A stretch of 50,260 nucleotides of DNA from Paracoccus acridae (GTDB lineage Bacteria; Pseudomonadota; Alphaproteobacteria; Rhodobacterales; Rhodobacteraceae), in the NCBI RefSeq assembly GCF_014642735.1, contig NZ_BMIV01000016.1, positions 1-50,260 on the forward strand. The letters run 5' to 3'. The stretch's first letter is position 1. Each line of letters opens with the position of its first letter. Made by a program: the position numbers and the translations under genes. Below, piece after piece: positions 26,198-35,662 of this stretch. The notes under the pieces are model-generated. The model was not told the DNA's origin and did no database searches. It saw only the letters and a list, made by a program, of their open reading frames with translations.

Positions 26198-27211
26198 TTA
26201 GCCTTCCTCGACCTCGACGCCGATGACCGCGACGCAGTCGCCGGGCTTGACGATCCCGGGGAAATGCCGGGCCATCATCAGGCCCGACCGACGGGCATGA
26301 ACGGTGACGGGCGGCAGGCCGGTGCGGGTCACGGGAAAGATCCGGGCGACGGGCTGGCCCTGGCTGACGGTGTCACCCAGGTCGGCCAGGAATTCGATCA
26401 ACCCGCCATCCTCGGCAAAGGTGAAGCAATCCTCGTCGGGCATGTCCAGCCATTGCGTGGGCTGCGCCTGAACCTCGCCCTTCATCACCCCTGCGGCGAC
26501 CAGCAGGTTGCGCAACCCGCGCTTGGCGATCCCTGCGGTGCGGGCGGTCGCCGTGCCGCCGCCACCCAGTTCGGTGGTGACGAAGGTCTTGCCCATCTCC
26601 TCGGCCGCGGTGTCGTACATGCCGACCGCGTCGATTTCCAGCATCTTGACCGACCAGGGGGCGCCAAAGGCACGCACCAGGTCGAAGGACTGCGCCTCCT
26701 GCCGCTTGTCGGGCAGGACATGGGCAGCGCAATAGGGCAGGAAATCCAGCGTCTTGCCGCCGGAATGGAAATCCAGCACCACATCGGCCATGGGCAGCAG
26801 CACGCGCTGGAAGTAATCCGCGATCTTCTGCGTCACCGTGCCGTCAGGACGGCCCGGAAAGCTGCGGTTCAGGTTCCCCTTGTCGATGGGGGATGTCCGC
26901 GTCCCTGCCCCGAAGGCCGGATAGTTCATCGCGGGCACGATGATGATGCGCCCTGTCACGTCCTCGGCCCTGATGGTCGAGGCCAGGTCGAAGAGCGCAA
27001 TCGGCCCTTCGTATTCGTCGCCATGGTTCGCGCCCGTCAGCAGCGCGGTCGGCCCTTCGCCATTGTTGACGACTGTAATGGGGGTCATGATCGACCCCCA
27101 GGCCGCATCGTCGCGGGAATAGGGAAGGCGCAGGAAGCCGTGGCTGACCCCGGCGGCCGAGAAATCCACCGTCGCCGTGATCGGCGAAGGCGTCAGCTGC
27201 ATCTGCAACAT
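26198..27211 (-). CDS. doeB: N-alpha-acetyl-L-2,4-diaminobutyrate deacetylase
   Basis: 337 residues, succinylglutamate desuccinylase/aspartoacylase (AstE/AspA) family. Likely zinc ligands are His63 and Glu66 (TGANHGDEYEGP) and His149 (VVLDFHSGG). It removes the acetyl group from N-alpha-acetyl-diaminobutyrate, the product of DoeA, giving L-2,4-diaminobutyrate (also called eutE). It starts 4 bases after the doeA stop and is the last gene of the ehu-eut operon. Confidence 0.92.
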   Translation of the reverse strand: MLQMQLTPSPITATVDFSAAGVSHGFLRLPYSRDDAAWGSIMTPITVVNNGEGPTALLTGANHGDEYEGPIALFDLASTIRAEDVTGRIIIVPAMNYPAFGAGTRTSPIDKGNLNRSFPGRPDGTVTQKIADYFQRVLLPMADVVLDFHSGGKTLDFLPYCAAHVLPDKRQEAQSFDLVRAFGAPWSVKMLEIDAVGMYDTAAEEMGKTFVTTELGGGGTATARTAGIAKRGLRNLLVAAGVMKGEVQAQPTQWLDMPDEDCFTFAEDGGLIEFLADLGDTVSQGQPVARIFPVTRTGLPPVTVHARRSGLMMARHFPGIVKPGDCVAVIGVEVEEG

Positions 27212-27215
27212 GGCC

Positions 27216-28397
27216 TCAGTCCTTCACGAACAGCTTGCGGGGGACCGATGCCAGCAGCTCGGGCGCGCCTTCGGTGATGATGATGGATTCGGTGATCTCC
27301 AGCCCCATCTCGTCGGACCAGAGGCCGGTCATGAAATGGAAGGTCATGCCCGGTTCCAGCACCGTCTTGTCGCCGGGACGCAGGGACATGGTGCGTTCGC
27401 CCCAGTCGGGCGGATAGCTGACCCCGATCGGATAGCCGGTGCGCCCATCCTTGGTGATGCCGTATTTCTTCAGCACGGCATAGAAGGCGCCTGCGAACTG
27501 TTCGCAGGTATTGCCGGCGCGGGCGGCCTCAAGCCCGGCCTCCATGCCCTCCAGCACGGCCTTCTCGCCATCCAGGAACACTTGCGGCGGCTTGCCCAGG
27601 AACACCGTCCGCGACAAGGGCGCGTGATAGCGGTTGTGGCAGCCGGCGATCTCGAAGAAGGTCCCCTCGCCCGCGCGCATCGGCCGGTCGTCCCAGGTCA
27701 GATGCGCGGCCGCCGCCTCTCGCCCCGAGGGCAGCAGGGGCACGATGGCCGGATAGTCGCCGCCGAAGCCGTCGGTCCCCCGGATCCCCGCGTCATAGAT
27801 TTCGGCCACCAGATCGCATTTGCGCATCCCAGGCTCGATCTTCTCGAAGATGCGTTCGTGCATCTTCGTGACGATGGCGCCCGCCTTGCGCATGTAGTCC
27901 AGCTCGGTCGGTGACTTCACCGCCCGCTGCCAGTTCACCAGTCCCGTCGTGTCGTTGAAGCGCGCGTCGGGAAGGTGCCTTTGCAGCGCAGCGAAGGCGG
28001 CGGCGGTGAACCAATAATTGTCCATCTCGACGCCGATGCGTTTCGCACCCCAGCCCTTGTCCGTCAGGATCTGCGACAGCAGGTCCATCGGATGCTTCTG
28101 GGTGTTCATGACATAATCGTCGGCATAGCCGATGACGTTGGCATCAGTCAGGTAAGCCGTGAAGCGTGCGCCGACCGCGTCCATGCCGCGCCCGAAGAAG
28201 ATCGGCTCTCCGTCCGGCGGGACCACGACGCATTGGTGGACATAAAAGGACCAGCCGTCATAGCCGGTCAGCCAGTTCATGTTGGACGGATCGGTGACGA
28301 TCAGCAGATCGACGCCCTTCGCCTCCATCGCGCGGCGGGTCTTGGCAAGGCGTTGCGCGTATTCCTCGCGCGTGAATTTCAGTGCGACATCTGTCAT
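27216..28397 (-). CDS. doeA: Ectoine hydrolase
   Basis: 393 residues, M24 (pita-bread) aminopeptidase-like fold with a creatinase N-terminal domain (residues 1-~160: NMNWLTGYDGWSFYVHQCVV). The C-terminal domain has GFGGDYPAIVPLLPSGREAA and GCHNRYHAPLSRTVFLG, then GMTFHFMTGLWSDEMGLEIT. It hydrolyses the cyclic amidine of ectoine to N-acetyl-diaminobutyrate (eutD in Sinorhizobium). It sits between eutC and doeB, exactly the S. meliloti order. Confidence 0.94.
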   Translation of the reverse strand: MTDVALKFTREEYAQRLAKTRRAMEAKGVDLLIVTDPSNMNWLTGYDGWSFYVHQCVVVPPDGEPIFFGRGMDAVGARFTAYLTDANVIGYADDYVMNTQKHPMDLLSQILTDKGWGAKRIGVEMDNYWFTAAAFAALQRHLPDARFNDTTGLVNWQRAVKSPTELDYMRKAGAIVTKMHERIFEKIEPGMRKCDLVAEIYDAGIRGTDGFGGDYPAIVPLLPSGREAAAAHLTWDDRPMRAGEGTFFEIAGCHNRYHAPLSRTVFLGKPPQVFLDGEKAVLEGMEAGLEAARAGNTCEQFAGAFYAVLKKYGITKDGRTGYPIGVSYPPDWGERTMSLRPGDKTVLEPGMTFHFMTGLWSDEMGLEITESIIITEGAPELLASVPRKLFVKD

Positions 28398-28407
28398 GGG
28401 GTTGCTT

Positions 28408-29376
28408 TCAAGGGGTGAAGGTCTGGCCGGCCCCCGCCTTGGCAGCGCGGGCCAGGGCAAGGGTGGCGATGGCGGTGTCCTGGATGCCGGTGCCGGTCAG
28501 GTCGGCCAGGGTGATCTGCGTGTCGTCGGTGCGACCGGGGGCTTGCCCCGCCAGGATCTGGCCCAATTCGGGGAAATTGCCCTGCAGTCCGGCATGGGCC
28601 AACTCGCCCAAGGCGCGGGTCTGCGACAGCCGGTCGGCGACATATTGGGCTGCGGCAATCAGGCCGGGCGCGATCTCGTTCTTGTGCTCGGCGTCCGATC
28701 CCATGGCGGTGACATGGGTGCCCGGCGCGACACGGTGCAGGATGGGCGAGGTCGCGGGCGTGGTGGTGACGACGATGTCGGCCCCGGCCGTTGCATCCTC
28801 CACCGTCTGGGCGGCGGCGACGGGGATGGACAGTGCGGCGGTCATTTCCCCGGCAAAGGCCCGCGCCTTGGCGGGATCGCGCGCCCAGACGGTCGCGCCG
28901 GTCAGCGGCCGCACCAAAGCCAAGGCCTGCAACTGCATCCGCGCCTGCATCCCCGCGCCCAGGATCGCCGCCCGAACCGCGTCCTTGCGGGCCAGGGCAT
29001 CGGCGGCAACGGCCCCTGCGGCGGCGGTGCGCACATCGGTCAGCCAGCCGTTGTCCAGAAGCAGCGCCTCGACCAGACCGGTGGTGGCGGAAAGGACCAC
29101 CATCATGCCATTGGTCGATGGCAGTCCAAGCGCCGGATTGCCGAAGAAACCGGGCGAGATCTTGATGGCGAAATGGGACAGGCCCGGCACATAGGCGGTC
29201 TTCACGTCCACCTCTCCGCGATGTTCGGGAATGTCTAGCCGCAGGATCGGCGGCATGGCCACGGACCTGGTCGCAAGCGCCACGAAGGCGTCGCGGATGC
29301 AGGACACGGCCTCGGCGTCCAGCGGCACAAGCGCGCGCAGATCGGGTTCGGTCAGGATCTTCACCGGCGGTCTCAT
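28408..29376 (-). CDS. eutC: Ectoine utilization protein EutC, ornithine cyclodeaminase/mu-crystallin family
   Basis: 322 residues. The NAD(H)-binding motif is AAILGAGMQARMQLQAL (~residues 131-147), and VDVKTAYVPGLSHFAIKISP and LLDNGWLTDVRTAAAGAVAA are conserved substrate-domain segments. EutABC are thought to convert 5-hydroxyectoine to ectoine or otherwise process hydroxylated intermediates. The start is ATGA-coupled to eutB. The last bases before doeA leave a 10-base gap. Confidence 0.9.
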   Translation of the reverse strand: MRPPVKILTEPDLRALVPLDAEAVSCIRDAFVALATRSVAMPPILRLDIPEHRGEVDVKTAYVPGLSHFAIKISPGFFGNPALGLPSTNGMMVVLSATTGLVEALLLDNGWLTDVRTAAAGAVAADALARKDAVRAAILGAGMQARMQLQALALVRPLTGATVWARDPAKARAFAGEMTAALSIPVAAAQTVEDATAGADIVVTTTPATSPILHRVAPGTHVTAMGSDAEHKNEIAPGLIAAAQYVADRLSQTRALGELAHAGLQGNFPELGQILAGQAPGRTDDTQITLADLTGTGIQDTAIATLALARAAKAGAGQTFTP

Positions 29377-30326
29377 GCGGCCTCCGTGGCGCCGGCCATG
29401 ACGCGGGCGTGCAGAACGGGGTCGATATTGGCCCCCGACAGGATGGTGACCGTGGGCCCGGCGGGAACGAATTTCCCGGCCAGAAGCGCTGCGGTGCCGA
29501 CCGCCGCCGCGCCTTCGACCACATGGCCCGCACGGCCCAGGTGGCGGATGCCCTGGGCGATCTCGGCCTCGGTCAGCAGGATCACCTCGTTCAGCAGGTC
29601 GCGGCATAGCGGGAATGTCACGCGGTTCCCCAGCCCAATCCCCCCGCCCAGGCTGTCGGCTAGGCTGGCGGTTTCCACGACCTCGACCGGATGGCCGGCG
29701 CGAATGCTGGCGGCCATGGCCGCGCCGTTTTCCATGGTCAGGCCGATCACGCGCGTTCTGGGAGACAGCGCCTTGATGGCGACCGCGATCCCCGCCGCAA
29801 GGCCCCCGCCCGACAACGGCACCAGAACCGCCTCGGGTGCGCCGATCTCCAGGCCGATGGTCCCCTGCCCCGCCACCACGGTGGGATGGTCGAAGGGCGG
29901 GATCTCGGTCAGGCCCTCCTCGGAGACGGCGCGCGCGACCTCGGCCATGGCCTCGTCCTGGCTGTTGCCGACGATCCTAACCCTGGCGCCCAGATCGCGG
30001 ATCGCCTGGACCTTGTTCGCGGGCACCAGCCGGGACAGGCAAACGGTCGCCGGAACGCCAAGCATCCGCGCCGCATGGGCCACCGCGCGTCCGTGATTGC
30101 CGGTCGAGGCCGTCACCACCCCCCGCACCTTTCCCTGCAACGACAGGATCGCATTCGCCGCCCCGCGAAGCTTGAAGGCGCCGGTGGTCTGGCGGTGTTC
30201 GCATTTCAGCCAGACGGGCCGACCCAGCCGTGCCGACAGGGCCGCATCCTCGACCAGCGGGGTCTGGACCACATGCCCTGCGATGCGGGACGCGGCGGCG
30301 CGGATGTCGTCCAGGGTGACGGTCAT
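29373..30326 (-). CDS. eutB: Hydroxyectoine utilization dehydratase EutB (threonine dehydratase-like)
   Basis: 317 residues, fold-type II PLP enzyme. Lys52 in TTGAFKLRGA binds PLP, and SGGGLAAG is the phosphate-binding glycine loop. The family removes a beta-hydroxyl as water, fitting 5-hydroxyectoine-derived substrates. Translationally coupled on both sides (ATGA with eutA and eutC). Members of this subfamily outside ectoine clusters are serine/threonine dehydratases, but context settles the name. Confidence 0.92.
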   Translation of the reverse strand: MTVTLDDIRAAASRIAGHVVQTPLVEDAALSARLGRPVWLKCEHRQTTGAFKLRGAANAILSLQGKVRGVVTASTGNHGRAVAHAARMLGVPATVCLSRLVPANKVQAIRDLGARVRIVGNSQDEAMAEVARAVSEEGLTEIPPFDHPTVVAGQGTIGLEIGAPEAVLVPLSGGGLAAGIAVAIKALSPRTRVIGLTMENGAAMAASIRAGHPVEVVETASLADSLGGGIGLGNRVTFPLCRDLLNEVILLTEAEIAQGIRHLGRAGHVVEGAAAVGTAALLAGKFVPAGPTVTILSGANIDPVLHARVMAGATEAA

Positions 30327-31066
30327 GCCAGCCTCATCAACTGGCCGGGAAGGGCCGCGCCCTTGTCGCCGCAGGCCCGCATTGCCGACCAAAGCGTGGC
30401 AAGGTTCGCGGAGACGACGGGCAGGCCCACCGCATCCTCGATCCGGGCCGCGATCCCGGCGGCGCGAACGGCGGTGCAGGCGATGAACAGGGCCTGACTG
30501 CCGGGCGCCACAGCGGCGCGGGCGGCGTCGATGATCGTCCCGTGGGACAGGCGGGCCATGGCGCGGTCATCGGTCATGTTCAGGCAGGACAGGCCTTGCA
30601 GCACGAACCCGCCGTCTTCGAAGCACTCGGCCATCGGCTGCGTGGTTGGCGGCGTATAGGGCGTCAGCAGCGTGATCCGGTCGGCGCCAAGCGCCCACAG
30701 CGCCGCGAACCCCGCCGAGATCGGCGTGATCGGTTCCGCCCCCGGCTTGCCCGCCCGGATCGCCGCGCGCACCCGGTCGTCGCCGATCACCACCGATGCC
30801 GAGGTGCAGCTATAGACCACGGCGTCCAGCGGCTCGTCCGGCAGGATCAGCGCCGCCGCCCGCGTCACGTCGCCCGCCATCGCGGCCAGGGTGTCCGGCG
30901 TGACCGGATTGGCAAAGGGGATCCGCGTGGCATAGACGCCGATGCCGCGCGGCGGCAGGGCGGCAAAGTCCACCTCGGTCGTGTGGTCGGTCGCCAGCGT
31001 CACCAGGCCCACGCGGCGTGGAAGCGGGCGGTCGTCCAGCGTCAGCGGCAGATCCAGCACGGTCAT
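30323..31066 (-). CDS. eutA: Ectoine utilization protein EutA (Asp/Glu/hydantoin racemase-maleate isomerase family)
   Basis: 247 residues. The two catalytic cysteines of the family are Cys87 (VVYSCTSASVVIG) and Cys197 (LFIACTAVRA). It probably epimerises or isomerises a hydroxyectoine-derived centre before EutB. ATG overlaps the ehuD stop and its stop overlaps eutB. A much longer open frame through ehuD exists in this register but has no coding support there. Confidence 0.9.
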   Translation of the reverse strand: MTVLDLPLTLDDRPLPRRVGLVTLATDHTTEVDFAALPPRGIGVYATRIPFANPVTPDTLAAMAGDVTRAAALILPDEPLDAVVYSCTSASVVIGDDRVRAAIRAGKPGAEPITPISAGFAALWALGADRITLLTPYTPPTTQPMAECFEDGGFVLQGLSCLNMTDDRAMARLSHGTIIDAARAAVAPGSQALFIACTAVRAAGIAARIEDAVGLPVVSANLATLWSAMRACGDKGAALPGQLMRLA

Positions 31067-31722
31067 TTGCCGACCCTTCCATAGTGGCGTTCCAGCCAGC
31101 GCAGCCCGATTACCGAAATCACGCTGACGATCAGGAACATCACGCCGACCATCGTCATCGGCTCGACATAACGGTACGAACTGTTGGCAACCGAACGGGC
31201 CTGGTTCATCAGTTCCAGCACCGTGATGGCCGACAAAAGCGGCGTTTCCTTGAACATCGCCAGCAGGTAATTCGCCATGGCCGGGATCATCGGCGGCACC
31301 GCCTGGGGCAGGATCACATGGATCCAGGTCTGGCGGGCGGTCAGGTTGGTGGCCTTCGCGGCCTCCCACTGGCCCTTGGCCACGGCCTCGATCCCGCCGC
31401 GATAAACCTCGGCCGTATAGGTGGCGTAATGCAGACCCATGCCGATCACCCCCGCCGTCAGGGTAGGCAGGCGGATGCCCAGATCCGGCAGGACATAGAA
31501 GATGAAGTAAAGCTGCACCAGCAGCGGCGTGCCCCGGATGAACTCGACCACGAAGCCGGTCGTGCGCGCGACCGCACGGTTGCGCGACCGTCGCAGGATG
31601 GCAAAGACCAGGCCCAGCACGGCGGCCACCACGGCGCCAAGCGCGGTCGCGATCAGCGTGACCCGGAAACCCGCAAGAAGCTGGGGCAGGATCGACCAGG
31701 CGAAGTCCCAATCCCATTCCAT
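31063..31722 (-). CDS. ehuD: Ectoine/hydroxyectoine ABC transporter permease EhuD
   Basis: 219 residues with five predicted membrane segments, HisM/GlnP type. EAAKATNLTARQTWIHVILP followed by QAVPPM is the EAA coupling loop to the ATPase. Start codon overlaps the ehuC stop (TGATG). It forms the inner-membrane channel with EhuC. Confidence 0.92.
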   Translation of the reverse strand: MEWDWDFAWSILPQLLAGFRVTLIATALGAVVAAVLGLVFAILRRSRNRAVARTTGFVVEFIRGTPLLVQLYFIFYVLPDLGIRLPTLTAGVIGMGLHYATYTAEVYRGGIEAVAKGQWEAAKATNLTARQTWIHVILPQAVPPMIPAMANYLLAMFKETPLLSAITVLELMNQARSVANSSYRYVEPMTMVGVMFLIVSVISVIGLRWLERHYGRVGK

Positions 31723-32381
31723 CAGCGCACCCCGTCGAGGCCGCGCGTCACGCGCCGTTCATAGCTGCGGATCGCAAGCGACAGGACCGAGGACATTGCG
31801 AAATACAGCACCAGGATCGTGACGAAGGGCAGGAGGGTATTGCCGGTCTGGGATCGCACCACCTGCGCCTGGAAGGTCATGTCGGCCAGCGAGATCAGCG
31901 ACACGACCGACGTGGCCTTCAGAAGCTCGATGGCATTGTTGCCGAAGGTCGGCAGCATCAGCGGCAGCGCCTGCGGCAGGATGACATGGCGCATCCGCTG
32001 GAAACGGGTCAGGTTGACGGCGATGCAGGCCTCGTACTGGTCGCGCGGCACGGCCAGGATCGCGCCGCGCACGACCTCTGCCCCATAGGCGCCGACGTTC
32101 AGCCCAAGCGCAAGCACCCCTGCCTGCATCGGCGTGGGCGCCCAGAGGCCGGTCATGGGCAGGACGAAATAGATCCAGAACAACTGAACGAAGATCGAGG
32201 TGCCCCGGAAGAACTCGATATAGGCGGTGGACAGCCAGCGCAGCGCGGCACGTCGCGAGATGCGGCCAAGGCCTGCGACGAACGCCACCACCAGGGCCAG
32301 GGCCGACCCCATCAGGGTCAGCTTGATGGTCACCCATGCCCCCTGAAGGATAAGCGTCAGATATCCAGACCAGTCGCCCAT
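31722..32381 (-). CDS. ehuC: Ectoine/hydroxyectoine ABC transporter permease EhuC
   Basis: 219 residues, HisM/GlnP-type permease with five hydrophobic segments (LTLMGSALALVVAFVAGLG, IFVQLFWIYFVLPM and others). The EAA loop is YEACIAVNLTRFQRMRHVIL followed by PQALPLM. It pairs with EhuD. A 60-base gap separates it from ehuB. Confidence 0.92.
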   Translation of the reverse strand: MGDWSGYLTLILQGAWVTIKLTLMGSALALVVAFVAGLGRISRRAALRWLSTAYIEFFRGTSIFVQLFWIYFVLPMTGLWAPTPMQAGVLALGLNVGAYGAEVVRGAILAVPRDQYEACIAVNLTRFQRMRHVILPQALPLMLPTFGNNAIELLKATSVVSLISLADMTFQAQVVRSQTGNTLLPFVTILVLYFAMSSVLSLAIRSYERRVTRGLDGVR

Positions 32382-32441
32382 GCGCCGATGCCGCCTTTCT
32401 TCTGTCGGATGGATGGGCGGGATCCGGTCCCGCCCCCTTGA

Positions 32442-33263
32442 TCATTCCTGCGCGCAGAGCGTCTCGCGGTTGGTCGAGATCGCGGCCTGGGCCGAGAAGC
32501 CGTAAGGCTCGATGATCCTGGCGAACTCGCCCGATTCCTTCAGCTTGGCCAGTTCCACGTCAAAGGCGTCGCGCAGGTCGGTGTCGCGCTTGTTGAAGGC
32601 TGCACCGTCGCAATAGACAGGGGCGCCCACGACCGGGGCAAAGACTTCCAGCTTGTCGTCGCCCGATTTCGCCAGCAGGTCATTCAGCGACAGGACCGGC
32701 AGCGAATAGGCGTCGATCCGGCCGTCCTGCACCATCTTCAGCCCCGATTGCGCATCGGGCACCACCACCAGACGGTCGCGTGGAACGCCGGCATCAAGGG
32801 CCAGCTTTTCCTCGGTCCCGCCGCCGGGGGCGCCCAGGCGGGCTTCGGGATCATTGGCGAAATCCTCATAGGACTGGAAGCCCTTGGGGTTGCCTGCCGG
32901 CAGCAGCAGCGCCTCGGCATCGCAAAGGATCGGTTCGGAATAGGCCACCGCGTCGCAGCGTTCGGGCTTCATGAACAGGCCCGCCGTGATGGCATCGACG
33001 CGGCCCGCCTGAAGGCTGGGGATCATCGCGCCGTAATCCAGGATCGAGGCTTCCAGATCCGCGACGCCAAGCGCGGCAAAGACGGCGCGCGCCACATCGG
33101 GCGCGGCGCCCGAGACCTTGCCGTCGGCGCCGATGGCGGTGAAGGGCGGCTCGTTGCCGATGGCGATGCGGACGGTGCCGGCATCCTTCAGGTCGTCCAG
33201 CTTGTCGGCCAAGGCGGGAAGGGGGGCTGCCAGAAGAACGGCAGCGATCAGGCATGTTTTCAT
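32442..33263 (-). CDS. ehuB: Ectoine/hydroxyectoine periplasmic binding protein EhuB
   Basis: 273 residues from ATG 33263 (AGGAGA 7 bases upstream). The signal peptide MKTCLIAAVLLAAPLPALA is ~19 residues. The SBP_bac_3 fold opens VRIAIGNEPPFTAIGADGKV and includes LDYGAMIPSLQAGRVDAIT and SEPILCDAEALLL. It captures ectoines in the periplasm for EhuACD. The in-frame extension to 33290 would bury the signal peptide and overlap the ehuA stop by 4 bases, so it is less likely. Confidence 0.93.
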   Translation of the reverse strand: MKTCLIAAVLLAAPLPALADKLDDLKDAGTVRIAIGNEPPFTAIGADGKVSGAAPDVARAVFAALGVADLEASILDYGAMIPSLQAGRVDAITAGLFMKPERCDAVAYSEPILCDAEALLLPAGNPKGFQSYEDFANDPEARLGAPGGGTEEKLALDAGVPRDRLVVVPDAQSGLKMVQDGRIDAYSLPVLSLNDLLAKSGDDKLEVFAPVVGAPVYCDGAAFNKRDTDLRDAFDVELAKLKESGEFARIIEPYGFSAQAAISTNRETLCAQE

Positions 33264-33286
33264 CGTTCTCTCCTGTTGGGTGTCCA

Positions 33287-34072
<786 letters not shown>

Positions 34073-34166
34073 GATGTCCCCCTGGCTGTCACCGCGACCT
34101 TTGACGCTGGATTAAATCAGGTCAATACAGAAAATAATATCATATCAATTTTAGCTGGGCCTTTGC
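34073..34166 (-). promoter_or_regulatory. AT-rich promoter region of the ehu-eut operon
   Basis: 94 bases between enuR and ehuA. The part 34110-34160 is very AT-rich for this genome and contains possible sigma-70 boxes on the minus strand (TTGATA, TATTGA), though I cannot fix a start site. This is the place where EnuR would act on the catabolic operon. I see no long perfect palindrome here. Confidence 0.45.
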
Positions 34167-35558
34167 TTAGCCGATCAGCGGAAGCAGCGGCTCGGCCGCG
34201 CTGCCGAGGCAATCCGTCACCAGCGAAAGACCTTTGCGCAAGTCGCTGGCACTGGTGGAACCCAGGGCGATGCGCACCGCATCGCGCCGCCCGCGATCGT
34301 CGATCCGAAAGGCCCCGCCCGAGGCCACCGCGACGCCGCGACGCCGCGCCTGGGCCACGAAATCATCCTCGTTGCTGCCAAGGGGCAATTCCAGCCAGAG
34401 GTGCAGGCTTTGCGGATGGGCGTGGAAGGATGCCTCGCCCAGAACCTCCTGCGCGATCCGGTGGCGTTCGCGCAACGCCTCGCGCTGCCACAGGATCAGC
34501 CGGTCCACGGTGCCGTCCGTGATCCAGTGGCTGAGCAGTTCCACCATCGCGGGCGTCGCCATCCAGTTCGTGACCAGGTGGCGGTTGGCGGTCGCAAGCG
34601 CGATGCGCGGCGGGGAAACCAGCCAGGCGACGCGCAGGCCGGGCAGCGTCGATTTGGTGAAGCCGTTGACATAAAGGACGCGTTCCGGCGCCAGGGTGGC
34701 AACGGGCGGCGGACGATGCTCGATCATGCTGTTCAGCATGTCGTTCTCGATGATCTGGATGTCGTGGCGGCGGGCGACCTCAACCAGTTCGCGGCGGCGT
34801 TCCAGGCTGCTGACGATGGCCATCGGATTGATCGCGGAAGGCTGTATGTAAACCGCATGAAGGCTGCCCTTGCGGGCCAGATGGTCCAGGGCGTCCGGCA
34901 GGATGCCGTCCCGGTCGAAGGGCAGCCCTTCAAGGTGCAGGCCCAGGTATTTGGACAGGGGGATCAGAAGATGGTGCGTCAGGGTCGCGGCCGCGATCGT
35001 GCCCCCTGCGGGAACCGCGCTCATCACGGCGGTGGTGACGGCCGAAGTTGCGCCATCGGTAATGGTGATGTTGTCCGGCGCCACATCCAGACCGTTCCGC
35101 CCCAGCCAGTCCGCCGCGATCTGTCTGTGCCCGGGCATGACCGAACTTGGCCGGAACGCCAAGGCCGCCGATTCGGTCAGGTTGTCCGCCACCCAGTGCA
35201 GGCCCTTGCGGAATATCTCGACATGCCTGCGTTCGGTGACGGGCTTCAGGATCGACAGGTCGATCAGCGCGGCCTCTCTCTGGGCAAGATAGGGCGCACG
35301 ATTTTCCGACGCCGGGGCAAGCACGAAGGATCCGCGCCCCACCTCTCCGACCACAAGGCCGCGTCGGATCAGTTCCTCATAGGCGCGCGACACGGTCTGG
35401 ACGGACAGGCCAAGATCATCGGCAAGCTTGCGATGCGGCGGAAGGCGGGCGCCGGCCGCGACGATGCCCTTGGCGATCGCCTGCGCGAACTGGTCGGCCA
35501 ACGACTGATAGGCGGGACGACGCAGGGTCGCGGGGTTGGGAAGCCAGGACGTCATCAT
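34167..35558 (-). CDS. enuR: Ectoine-responsive MocR/GntR repressor EnuR
   Basis: 463 residues from ATG 35558 (an ATG at 35585 is possible). The N-terminal GntR winged helix (RRPAYQSLADQFAQAIAKGI; LADDLGLSVQTVSRAYEELI) is fused to a class I aminotransferase fold (~110-450). The PLP-anchoring lysine is in YVNGFTKSTLPGLRVAW and is Lys302 with this start. EnuR represses ectoine genes until the catabolic intermediates acetyl-diaminobutyrate or diaminobutyrate bind through the internal PLP. It lies directly upstream of ehuA on the same strand, so it may also be autoregulated. Confidence 0.92.
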   Translation of the reverse strand: MMTSWLPNPATLRRPAYQSLADQFAQAIAKGIVAAGARLPPHRKLADDLGLSVQTVSRAYEELIRRGLVVGEVGRGSFVLAPASENRAPYLAQREAALIDLSILKPVTERRHVEIFRKGLHWVADNLTESAALAFRPSSVMPGHRQIAADWLGRNGLDVAPDNITITDGATSAVTTAVMSAVPAGGTIAAATLTHHLLIPLSKYLGLHLEGLPFDRDGILPDALDHLARKGSLHAVYIQPSAINPMAIVSSLERRRELVEVARRHDIQIIENDMLNSMIEHRPPPVATLAPERVLYVNGFTKSTLPGLRVAWLVSPPRIALATANRHLVTNWMATPAMVELLSHWITDGTVDRLILWQREALRERHRIAQEVLGEASFHAHPQSLHLWLELPLGSNEDDFVAQARRRGVAVASGGAFRIDDRGRRDAVRIALGSTSASDLRKGLSLVTDCLGSAAEPLLPLIG

Positions 35559-35662
35559 GATCCACGCCGAAGATGCATGGGGCATAATGACATGATTTCT
35601 GCGGGCCTGACCAGCGATGTATTTCGGTGCATGCCCCCGATTGAAGTGAATTTGTGCTGGTT